Shown piece by piece: positions 22,444 to 34,679 of a stretch of 64,000 bases of DNA. A model generated the notes under the pieces. The model worked only from the letters and a program-made list of their open reading frames with translations. It was not told where the DNA came from and made no database searches. This DNA is from Nansenia antarctica (lineage: Eukaryota; Chordata; Actinopteri; Argentiniformes; Microstomatidae): NCBI GenBank assembly GCA_963989245.1, contig OZ022339.1, forward strand, positions 55,779,295 to 55,843,294, in the 5' to 3' direction. The position numbers and the translations under genes were made by a program. How positions within the stretch are numbered: the first letter of the stretch is position 1; every line of letters starts with the position of its first letter.

Positions 22444-25400
22444 AGAGTTCCTCTAAAACACATAATGTGTCCCCATTCCCTGTGTGCTGTGTGATCTGAT
22501 AGCAGAAAATGTTGGTACTGCTAGTGCTTTAATAACTTTGTAATTTGTATAGCGCTTTACGTCAAAGTGCTTTACAGTAGGTAAGCAACAATCTAAAACA
22601 ATTAAAACAACTATTCCAGTTTAACACACATAATTACACAACACAAATACACAAGCAATGACATATAGACAACAGAAAACAGGTGGGTCTTCAACTTGTT
22701 TTTGAACACTTTGACATACCGCATATGTGAAAGTGTTTTCTTTTGACACAAATTGCTGTTTCATTTCACCACCCAGATCCCATATAACAGTCACCCATGA
22801 CAGGTAAATTGAAATGTCGTAGAAAGTCAAATTTTCCTAACGAGACTAAGTTAAGAGTCAATAAGTTAGCGCAACACACAAAGGTGCTGTGCAAAATATG
22901 GCCGATGTCACAAACTATATTTTACAATATGGCTATAACATAGCAATTGGGATCTGGTTTTGTAAGAGGAAAAACACATGGATGAAATGTACCAGTTTTA
23001 AGCACTGGATCTGACTAAGTGCAAGTGGGCTATTGTCTGAGGTGGGATAATAAGGAGGGGTCCATTCCCCAAAACAGATAGATGCCCCATACAATCAGAA
23101 ATGACAAAATCACTTAATTATGCTTAAAATAAACATACTTACTTAAATATATAAATATAATATAAATTAATAATGTGTATTGTATTTGGAAGATTGTAAA
23201 TCATGTATTTATTATGAATTAGTAATTAAATGTAAACATGCTCCTAACACATTGACCAATGTGTTTGAATTATGTTAATCTTGTGTGAAAATACAGGGTT
23301 AGTGTGAAACAGAAGAAAAAAAAAACTGATCAATTAAGACTTTCTCTTCAGAAGAACATCATGTTAGATGATCCCAGGAACCAGGCTGTGTTTGATACCC
23401 ACTCAGTATTGTCATTCATTCTTTTGTTTAAAATGTTGCATCAGCCTTTGGTGTGTTTTGGAATCCCAAAAATGCTGCCACCTGTTTGTGTGCAGGGTAG
23501 GTGATTCATATGATGGAATGTTGTTTAACAGGTCTGCCATTATTGTAAAGTAATACGTTTAAGAGTAACAATTATAATCAAAGAGACTTGCCTGTCCATA
23601 CTTTTTGAGAAGATTTAGACTGTTGGGCCAATAGGCCAATCACTTGGAACTTGGTTTCACCATAGTTAATGGTGGAGTCTGATCAAGTTAAGTCTGACAA
23701 AAAAGATCAAACCAATGAACAACTTACAGTAACTTACAGGCTGGTAAGACATTGAGATGTTAAAGAGGGACTCCACTGTCTGATTTTGCCTTGATTTTTC
23801 TCCTCATTTAAAAAATATGCAACTAAGAACGAGATTTGTTTCTTGGAGCCCAACCTTCAAAGTTGTCAAGGAAAGGTGGGGTGTAGTAAGTATTTGCTGA
23901 TAAAGGTCTGTTCACAGACTGACTTAAATGTAGACAGAAAATATGGGTTGATGTCAAAAGTTTTCCTTTTTACACGTTTATGTACATTTTGGGGCTAGAA
24001 TTGATGTACAGTGATGTGCAAAAATGTGGGCACCCCTGGTTTAAATGTCTGTTACAATTAATCTCCAAGTGATTGAAAGCAAACCTGAACACTAAATGCT
24101 ACAAAGTTAAACATGACATCTTTCTGCACATTTTAAAGCAAGGTTTTCTTATAATTTTAAGTGATAAAAAAGGAAAAGGGCCCTGTGCAAAAGTTTGGGA
24201 ACCCTTTTAGAATATTCTTTGTTACCTTTTGAGAAGATGATTACTAAGGCCCAGACCAAGGTGATTTACTTGTTAGGGCTTCAATGAGTCAGGTGAATAT
24301 AATTCCAGGATTTAACTATATATTCTGAAGTAACTCCATGCCTTCTAAAGTATCAGACTGCGGTGGCTGTTGTGTCTGGTGTTAGAAACCATGGGTTCCT
24401 CTAAACAGTTGTCCAAGGATGTCAGAATCAAGATAGTTCACTTCCACCATCAAGGAGAAGGTTACAAAAAAAGTCTTGCAATGTCTCAAACTACCCATTT
24501 CCACTGTCAGAAACACATCTGAAAATGTAAAATAAATGGAACAATTGAAGTCAAGGCAAGATCTGGAAGACCAAGAACAATTTCAGATAGAATGGCCAGA
24601 GATCTGGTGAGAAATGCATAGAAGAACCCATTACTGCAAAAGAGATGCAAAAAGAGTAGCAGACACCAGTCTAGTTGTTCACAGGACAACAATACAGTGT
24701 ACCTTAAATAACAAAGACCTACATGGCAGAGTTGCCAGAAAGAAGCCTTTCCTACGACCTCAAAATTAAGCGTCTATGCAAAAGAAAACCTTAAGAAAAC
24801 CTTGAGAAACCTTGAGAAAGTATGCAAAACCTTGAGAAACCTGAAGCCTATTGGAACAATGTGCTTTGGACTGACTAAACCAAAATTGAACTTTTTGGCC
24901 ACAACCAAAGAAGGTATGTTTAGAGAATTCTTAGAGAAGAACACTGTGCCAACTGTTGAGCATGGAGGTGGATCCATTATGCTTTGGGGTTGTGTAGCAT
25001 CTGGGGGCACAGGCAATATTGTGTGGAATCAATTCTGAAGGAAGAATTGATTCTGCCAAATATCAAGACATTCTAGAGGCTAAGGTCAGTCCAGAAATTG
25101 AAGTTGAAGAGAGGTTGGGTATTCCAGCAAGACAATGACCTAAAATGCCACATTTCTATAATGACAAAAAAATAAAATGATATATATATATAATAAAAAA
25201 TATTTAAAAATAATTTTGAAAATGATGAAGCATACATCAAAATCAACTATGAAGTTCCTCCAGGAAAGACGGATGAAGGTTTTGGAATGGCCATCACAGT
25301 CCGCAGCCTTTAATATTATTGAAAACTTGTGGAGAGATCTCAAACATGCTGTGCATGCAAGAAGGCTGAAGAATATTTCTGAGCTAGAGGTGTTCTGCCA

Positions 25401-28400
25401 GGAAGAATGGGGAAAAATTCCCAAAACAAGAATTGAAAGACTCATTTTTCCTTGTTTAATTATTTTGAAACTGTAAAAAGTAAAAAAATAAAATAATAAT
25501 AATAATCTTGTTTTAAAATGTGATTAAATGTGTCATGTAATCTTACATTAGGTAAACTTTGTACCATTTAGAGGTTAGGTTTGCTTCGTTTCACTTAAAT
25601 ATTATTTGTAAAATACATTTTGACTAGGGGTGCCCACATTTTTGCACCCCACTGTATGACTACTACAGATGCTACATAGTCCATGTTTAACCGGAAAAGT
25701 TTTTTCACTTTAGTTCCCCTTAACGATTAGCCTAGAACAAATGAGTAAAATACTACAAAAGCTGATGTAAAACTAAGTTATTTGTGACTCACCCTCCTTA
25801 TCCTTACCTCCATCTGGCATGACACACTCCTTCCTCAAATGTTTACATTACATGAGCGTGTGTGTCAGTACATGAATGAATGAATGAATGAATGAATGGT
25901 CTTTATTGTCATTGATATAGTACAGGTACCAAACAACGAAATTTGGGAGGGGGGGCTCCCCTGGTGCTAGGAAAAAAAACAACAACAAAAAAGAAGGGAA
26001 AAGAGCTGGTTTACATAAATAAAGGCTATGTACACTATCCACTATACTATACTATACAAATAAAACACTGTGCTGTACTCTATGCTATGCTATACCTATT
26101 CTAACATTTCCTATTCTCTGAACCTTATGTACCCTAGGGTTGTCATATTGCACATAGTGTTATTGCACATTCATTTAAAGTGTCGCAGTTTGCAGGTTTG
26201 AAATGTACACAGTTGTGTTTCAGTATTACACTTGATTTCAATCTAGTAGCTGCCATCAATTTGTCTAGATTGTCCAGGGCCTAGAACCTAGGTCTTTGCT
26301 GTGTTCAGGGCCTGAATGGCCCTGGGGTAGAAGCTGAGCTTCAGTCTGTTTGTCCTTGCGAACATGGTCCTGAACCGCCTGTTCGAGGGCAGCCGAGCAA
26401 AGTGTTCGTACCCAGGGTGGGATGGGTCTCTGGAGATCTTGGAGGCCTTCCTGAGGCAGCGTGTGTTGTACAGCTCTTCCAGAGAGAGGAGGGGGGCGCC
26501 GGTGATCTTCTGGGCCGATCTCACGACTCTCTGTAGCGCATTCCTCTCTGCGGCTGTGCAGCTGGAGAACCAGATGCAGATGCAGTAGGTGAGGATGCTC
26601 TCCACTGCGCAGCGGTAGAAGGTCACCAGCATCTCCTGTCCGATGTGGTCTTTCCTGAGGACTCTCAGGAAGTAGAGCCGCTGTTGTGCCTTCTTGATGA
26701 TGGCTGCTGTGTTGATCTTCCAGGACAGGTCATCCTGTATGTGCACCCCCAGGAATCGGAGGGTTGAGACTCTCTCCACGCTCCCTCCATCGACGAGCAG
26801 GGGCTGGACCTCAGATTTTTTCCTCCTGAAGTCCACGATGATTTCCTGGGTCTTTGACTGGTTCAGCAGCAGGTTGTTAACCTTGCACAGCTTGCTCAGC
26901 TGCTCTACCTCATCCCTGTACGCCGCCTCGTCCCCCCCCGAGATGCAGCCCACCACGGTGGTGTCGTCTGCAAACTTTACGATGGAGTTGCTGGGGTGGA
27001 CGGGGGTGAAGTCGTAGGTGTAGAGGTTGTAGAGGATGGGGCTTAGCACGCAGCCCTGGGGGGACCCAGTGCTGAGTCTGAGGGCTGTGGAGGTGTGGGA
27101 GCCCACCCGCACCCTCTGGGGGTGGTCAGACAGGAAGTCCTTGATCCATGCACATATAGAGTGTGATAGTCCCAGGTCTAGTAGTTTGGTCACTACTAGC
27201 CTGTCTGGAAGGATGGTGTTGAAGGCAGAGCTGAAGTCCACAAAGAGCAGTCTCGCGTAGCTGTTTCCCCTCTCCAGGTGGCATAGAGTGGAGTGGAGAG
27301 TCGTCGCGATGGCGTCCTCTGTGGACCTGTGGGCTCTGTAGGCGAACTGGTATGGATCCAGGTTGGGCGGGAGGCGTGTGACTATGTGGGCCCGGACTAG
27401 TTTCTCTAAGCACTTCATGATGATTGGTGTGAGTGCCACCGGGCGGTAGTCGTTTAGGCAGCTCACCGTGCTTTTCTTCGGGACTGGGATGATAGTTGAG
27501 GTTTTCAGGCAGGGTGGGATGGTGGCCTGGGACAGGGACTGGTTGAAGATGTTGGTGAAAACCCCGGCCAGCTGGTCGGCGCAGTCCCTCAGCACCCGTC
27601 CCAGGACGCCATCCGGCCCTGAGGCTTTCCTGGGGTCCACCGCCTTCAGCACGCGTCTCACTTCATGCTCTGTGAGAGTGCGTGCATGTGTGTGCAGTGC
27701 ACGTGCACGCACGTGTGTGCAAGGTATAATATGAGATGTTAAAGGGATTACTGCCATGCTGAAACTGTGATGAGCATTATTTTACTATTTAACTGAATGT
27801 TTTGCTCATTTACCCCTTCAGTATCACTTAAAGTGTATTCAATCGTCTTTGTAGTATTTTATATTTGACAGTCTACACTTTGTAGGCCTACATGTTTCTA
27901 TGATATTTGATGTGGTCATTGGTTTAATTTAGTTTTGCCCTCTTTCCTCAGGAAACGAGGCATAGAAATGGTTCAGGTAAGTTTCTCTAATTTACATTCT
28001 ACACTCACACCACTCATACTTTTTGTATGGTTTTTTTTCTGATTTTTTTCTTCCATTACAAGATATAGCTCTGATATGATAAATCAACTAATTTGATCTT
28101 GTTAGACTCTTGAGGTAAGTGTCGATCAAAAGACTTTGATCGAAAGCCGGTGTTCCTTCCCTCCAAAATAACATAGAAAAGGTTGGTTACACCTTTTGGC
28201 CGACTTTCAACATAACTCAACTCCGACAAGTAGATTCTCTTTCTCTGGCCATCGTAACCAGCCCAAAAGTCAGATTCATGACCACCTCAACCCCTTTTCC
28301 TCAAACAAGAGTTATTGATCATGCCGTGGGATGCTTGTGTGCAAGTTTTATTTGGAAGATGTTTATTATGTTTATATTAACGTCGGTGGGTATCATAATG

Positions 28401-31400
28401 GCAAAATACAGGTTGAGGCTTTACACATCCAGGGATGGAGCGGTCAAGACGAGTTATGAGATATCCCATTGAGTCAATAGTTAAAGATCTTTATTATGAC
28501 GGAAGCTGTAAGAGTTGTTAAATGACCTCTCTTTTTCAAAGATGTCGGTATTTGTTTTTCAGAAAATCAGATGCTTAGCTCTGTGACTCGTAATGTTGTA
28601 TGTATGTAATAATGTTAATAAATAATAGGCAAAATAGTGAAAATACCACCACTCATCCGTGATCAGACTTTGCTGAGGTGCTGGAACTGACGAGTATCAA
28701 TAGAGTGCAAAGTTACAGCATACGCACACTCAAACTGAGTGTCTGCATTATGCCTGAAGAAGGTCTATGACCGAAAGCTCGCAATAAACAAGGTTTTTTA
28801 TTTTATTTATTTTTGTATTATTATTTTGCAATAAATAATAGGCACAAACTGATGTTGCAAAAGGTCAAAACTATAACTGCATTTACTTCCCTGTGTTTAA
28901 ATGAGTCCTCTTGCTGAAAAATATCATAAGCACTTATTGCTTTTTCTACTTGAGTCAGGGGTTAAAGATCTTAATTATGGGGCGCTTAGGTGGCGTAGCG
29001 GGTTAAGCGCTGACCATGTAACCGCAGGGTCCCTGGTTCGATTCCGGCCGGGGACATATCCTGCATGTCATCCCTCATCTCTCTCTCACCCATTGTTCCT
29101 GTCTAAATCTTTACTGTAACTGTCAATAAAAATGAGAAATATGAGTGGGACTGCCCCACTCAGAAAAAAAGAAAGAGAAAAAGATCTTTATTATGACAGA
29201 AGCTGTAAGAGTTGTTAAATTACCTATCTTTATCAAAGATGTCGGTATTCGTTTTCAGAAAATTAGATGCTTAGCTCTGTGACTCGTAATGTTAATACAT
29301 AATAGGCACAAACTGATGTTGCAAAAGGTCAAAACTATAACTGCATTTACTTCCCTGTGTTGAGTCCTCTTGCTGAAAAACATCAAAATCACTTATTGCT
29401 TTTTTGATAAAGTTAATTAATTTCATTTTCAGAATTGTTTTTGTGAAGGTGAAAAGTATGTTATGTTAAAAAATAAAATGAAATGGTGATATAATGATTG
29501 GCGGTTTTAGAGCTGGTTTCACAGACAAGGCTTAAGACTAATCCTAGACTAAAAAGCATCTTCAATAGAGATTTTACATTGAAACAGTGATTTAGTCCAG
29601 GACTAGGCTTAAGCCTTGTCTGTGAAACTGGCCCTTAATGTTTTAAATTCTATATTTGACCTACTCCACATTTTCATAGCCTTATCGTAACATGTATTCT
29701 TACCACTAGCAGCTAATCAAAACCATATAATGTACTGCTTTTTATAAATCTATAAAAGTAATATTGAGCAGAAGAAGTTCAGCCTACTGGTCTGGCCCTC
29801 CACAATAGTCCCAGTTTCTCATGTGGCCAATTGCCCACCCCTGCTATAGACTCAAGCACTGAAAAGGTGAGTTTTTCCATTATGGGACCTTAAAGGGTTA
29901 CCAATGATTTTGTTTCTTGGCTCATGCTTACATGTTTTTGGTCATGTAAGATATAACATTTATATTAGTTAACTCTTAACTTAGCGGGATGCTGAAAAAC
30001 AGATTCATGCTTTTATTTCAAGTAGACTTGACTACTGTAATGATCTCTTTACTGGCCTCCCCAATAAGTCTATAGAGAGGCTCCAACCAATTCTTCTGCT
30101 AGGCTACTGACAAAAACTAAGAGGAGAGAGCATATCACTCCAGTCTTAACCTCTCAGTACTGGCTCCCTTTATCATTTAGAATTGACTTCAAGTCCTTCT
30201 ACTGGTGTTTAAAGCACTAAATGGGCTGGGACCAGCTGTCGTTACTGACTTGCTGAAAATCTATACACCCTTAACAGCAATCAGGTCCTCTGCTGCTGGC
30301 TTATTGAAGGTTACCATCAGAACCCAAAAGAAAGTTGGTGATGCGGCATTTATTAATTATGCCCCTAAACTGTGGAATATGTTACCTCAAGAAATCAGGG
30401 AAGCAAGCTCAGTAGACATCTTTAAGCGGCAGTTAAAAACCGCTTTAAAGAAATATCTTCAATTTAGCTTTTAATTAGCATTTTATCTATTTTGTCTGTT
30501 TTTGTCTTAAATATATTTCTTTAAGACAAAAACGTAAAAAAAAAAAAAAAATAATAAAAAATAATAATATCGATATTGTATTATCATTTACGGTTATTCC
30601 TTATATGTAATTTTAATCTGTGCCCTCTGGTGGCCAAGACAAGCAACAAGAAATCCTCAGTGGTGACCCACTCTACCAAAATGTGACAGCTGCTGGTGAA
30701 CGGGGGAACAAGCCGACAGCTGATTGAATGTTCAGACTTTTATTTAGAAAAATGTAAATACATTACACTAGTCAACTAACACAGCTTGTTTTGTGAGCCT
30801 GCTAACAATGTAAAGTAGTGTTATAGTTAACTAGGTAGCAGCTGGGATTACTTACCGAATCCATTGCCGTGCAATATTTTGACTTGACTAGCTAGAGTGT
30901 GTTTCCGTTTTTCAAAATAAAGGTCTGAACATTTTTGATTGGTTGCCAACTTGTTCCCTTTCATCAGCCGCTGTCACAAATAGCCTGAGGTGATCTGCAT
31001 GTGAGCTCTGCAGGCTACATCTATCAACGAGTAACACCGTCTACAGAGATAGTGTGAGTATGCAATATTTGCTCCAATCCGTCATTGAAACTGAAACTAG
31101 CCATACATTTTATTAACAGAAGGTTAATTGCGTGGGCCTGTATCATCCTGAATATTTGAACATATTTGGAAGCGTTTATGTTTGATTAAAAGTACATGAC
31201 ATGGCTAGTAGTCATGAACTGGATTGGACAAGTAACCTACTGTTAACGTCTGAGGTATTCGGCTACGTCTCGAGTTACACCGGTCTACGCCGGTTTAGGC
31301 TTCTGCGTAAAGTCGACGCCTAGGCTACGCGTAAGCGTACGTAGTTCCACGTGCCCTTGCGTAGCCTTGACGCGCTCCTCTCAAAAAATCTAACCACGCG

Positions 31401-34400
31401 TCAGAGCGCACGTAACCGTAAGCTCTGTGATTGGTCCGCTTGGTAGAACATGATTCAGACAAGATTCCGACTCTCTCGTCGCCCAAAATGCGGAAGTCAT
31501 GACAGAAATGTCATTCACCTTTTCTGTAATTACTTATTAATAAAGATTTGAAAAATTATGATAACCATCGTATTATCTTAGTTTAATGTCATTTCAATGC
31601 ATCATAGAACTTTTATATACAACAAACATAACAACAAAAAGATCGCTATTATGCCGCTTTGAGCTTTGAGCTCCGTTGAGTTCCTAACCGGAAGAGGCAC
31701 AGCACAGGGGCTGAAAACACACTGCCACCTAGCGATGTGACGGTGTAATTGCAGCGCGGTCTACGCAGAAGTGTAAATTGCGAGATCTACGTAAGAGGCT
31801 ATATGGCGCTTTTCCACTACGATGCAGACCTGGTGCCGACCTGGTGCTGACCTAGGTCTGCCCGCTTCGGTTCCCTTTTCCATTCGTCGGTCCGGGTCGC
31901 TTCAGTCCTAGGTCCCAGGTACCACATCCGAGCAGGGTCCCAGGGTCCCAGGTCCCAGGTCCCACACCGTTGATTGGTCAATGGACAATCGTCATCCCAT
32001 GTCCCATCCCATATTATTTCTTCACAACCGCCATCTTGAAAATACCACATTCACTAGGAAAATGTCACTACATTTTCTGTAATAGCTTATTAATAAAGAT
32101 TCGGAAAATTATGCTGACCATCGTATTATCTTAGTTTAATGTCATTTCAATGAATCATATAACTTTTATTTACAACAAGCACAACACAAAAATCGCTATT
32201 ATGCACCGTGTTTGTCCGTGAATAACACCGGCAAGTAAGCTACGCACGTAAATTCGACGCAGAACTCTAAATCGGCCTTAGTGAGTAGGCAATATCTGCT
32301 CCAATCAAACCGAAACTAGTCATATTTTAAATAATGGAAGGTTAATTATGTGGGCCTGTATAATCCTGAATGTTTGAACACATTTGGAAGCCTGAATGTT
32401 TGAACACATAAGCTTGTATGTTTGGTTAAAACTACATGACATGGCTAGTAGAATCTGACTGAGTATCAGTCTGAGTAAACCAATAACTGTTAAAGGTGGT
32501 AGTGGTTACTGTTATTCCGCTGTTTTATTTTTTTAATCTGTTCTTTTGCACTGTATTATACAGCACTTTGAGCTGCATTATTATGTATGAAAGGTGCAAT
32601 ATAAGTAAAGCTTGTTATTATATTATATTATTATATCATTATTATAATATTATTATTATCATTATTATTAAAATAATAACTAAAACAAAGAGGGTTATTT
32701 GTACTGTAAATATAATTGTATCTTGGAATATGTATTTATCTATTGCATAACTACAGTGCCCTGCATAAGTAATGGGACAGTGAAGCATTTTATCTTTTTT
32801 TGTCTCTACCCTTGTTTGGATTTTAAATCAAACAATTACTCTAAAGTAGAGATTCTCAGCTGTTATTTGGTATTTGTGTACACATTGGTTTCACCATTCA
32901 GAAATGACAACACTTTCTATGCATAGTAATTTATGGTAACCAAAAGAAATAGAAGAATTGGCTTGACCGGTGTTTCTGGTAAGTCAGGAGTGTTGTGCCA
33001 CATAATTTGGGCAGTCTTAAGAAAGCTGTCAATGTCTAGTATTGATTCTAGGCTTTGTGTTAGCCTTTGGAGTTTTCTATTGGTGTCTGTCAACATGAAA
33101 GTCAAGGAAGCCATTATTAGGCTGAAATCAGGAAAAAAAAGAGCAAACCAACAGTTTAGAACATCATTAAACATTTAAATAAAAGCACTGATGAGCTCAG
33201 CAATAGCAAACGGGCTGGTAGGATGACCGAAGAATGCTCACCATAATTAATAAAAAATAAAATAAAAAATAAACTGTCCAACAGATCAGGAATACGCTCC
33301 AGGAGGTAGGCATAAATGTTTCAGAGACTACCATCCGTAGAATACTTCACCAGCCAAACTACACACTTCTCTGCAAGGTACAAACCACTAGTTTGAACCA
33401 CTCAAAAAGGATGGTCAAATTACAGTTATCTAAAAAGTACCTAGAAAGCCTGCAGAGGTCTGGAAAAGGGTATTGTTGACAGATAATATGAATGATCATG
33501 TTTTGAGAAAAAAGGACCATCCCAAGATTTACAGCACTCCACCTCATCTGTGAAACATGGTGCATATTAATGTTTGGGCATGTATAGCTGTCACTAGAAC
33601 TGGCTCACTTTTCTTTATTAATAACTGCTGAATTAATTCTTAGTGTATAGAAACATTTTGTCTGCTTGAGTGCAAATGCCTACAGTAAGACAATGACCCA
33701 AAACATACTGCCACACAACTAGGTCGTTTTTCAGGGTCGAAAAAGGTGGAAGGTTCTTGATTGGCCAAGTCAATCTTCAGATTTAAATCCATTGAACATG
33801 CATTTCATTTCCTGGAGATAAGATCTTATGCAAAAAGACCTCAAAACAAACAACAACTGAAGATGGCTGCAGTACAGGCCTTGCAGAGCAACATCAGAGA
33901 AGATACCCAGCGTCTGGTGGGATCAATGGGTCGCAGTTATGGCATGCAAAGCATTTTCCAACAAATACTTAACATGAGTGCTTAATTTGACATTTGATAA
34001 ATATGTTCCATTACCTTTGGGTACCCTAAAATAAGGGGACTATGCATAACATGTAAAAAAAAAAATACATTGTAATTTTTGATTACTGAAACCAATATGT
34101 ATTTGATTTGAAATCCAAATGTTTGGTGTGTAGAGCCGAAAGAAGAACAAATGTTTCACTGTCCCATTACTTACACAGGACACTGTATATTCAGCAGAAC
34201 TGAAGTACTTAAATGTTCTCATGTTGGTAGGGTGATTAACTTCTCACAGATGAGCTCTCACAGCAAATGATACTTGATGAAAATTGAATTCATGAATTCA
34301 TGCTAGTTGGGTGCCAAAATATACCTTAAGAGGAAATCCCCAAACTAGCTACTAAAGTTACTTAATGAAAATGACAGTAAGTAAGTAAATGGCAGTTTTG

Positions 34401-34596
34401 AGTGAGAGGATTGAGCTGATTGTTTGTTCATGGCTGTCCTTCCATTTTTTTTCCTTCCATTTTGAGCACAGCCACAATTAGGAGATACGTCCTGGGAACA
34501 ATCCCAAAGTCAGCACGGCTGTGTTTTACGAAGCGGATGTGAACGATTGGAGAGGGAACCACTTTTTACAAGTGTGCTACATAACCACACACATGC

Positions 34597-34679
<83 letters not shown>

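Larger units (their letters stand above)
21598..22808. repeat. Large imperfect inverted repeat in itpk1 intron 1
   Basis: The left arm, about 21598-22015, reads CCTGTCATGGGTGACTGTTA, then a GCGGTATGTCAAAG block, ACACAGGGAATGGGGACACA, a short (CT)n, AGAAACCAATGAAGTCACAT and CCTTGTCATAGCACAGG. The right arm, about 22300-22808, carries the same blocks in the same order on the minus strand. The central spacer is about 285 bp. The right arm is interrupted by a LINE tail and its (GA)n has expanded. The left arm has about 110 extra bases at about 21835-21945. Confidence 0.85.
28480..29410. repeat. Local tandem duplication in itpk1 intron 2
   Basis: The block 28480-28975 (AAGATCTTTATTATGACGGA ... 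TTGCTGAAAAATATCATAAGC) recurs at 29180-29405 with few differences, minus an insertion in copy 1. The two copies are separated by a SINE. Confidence 0.85.

Noticed and set aside
26364..27734. Plus-strand frames across 26.3-27.7 kb
   Set aside because: They are antisense shadows of the minus-strand LINE reverse transcriptase.
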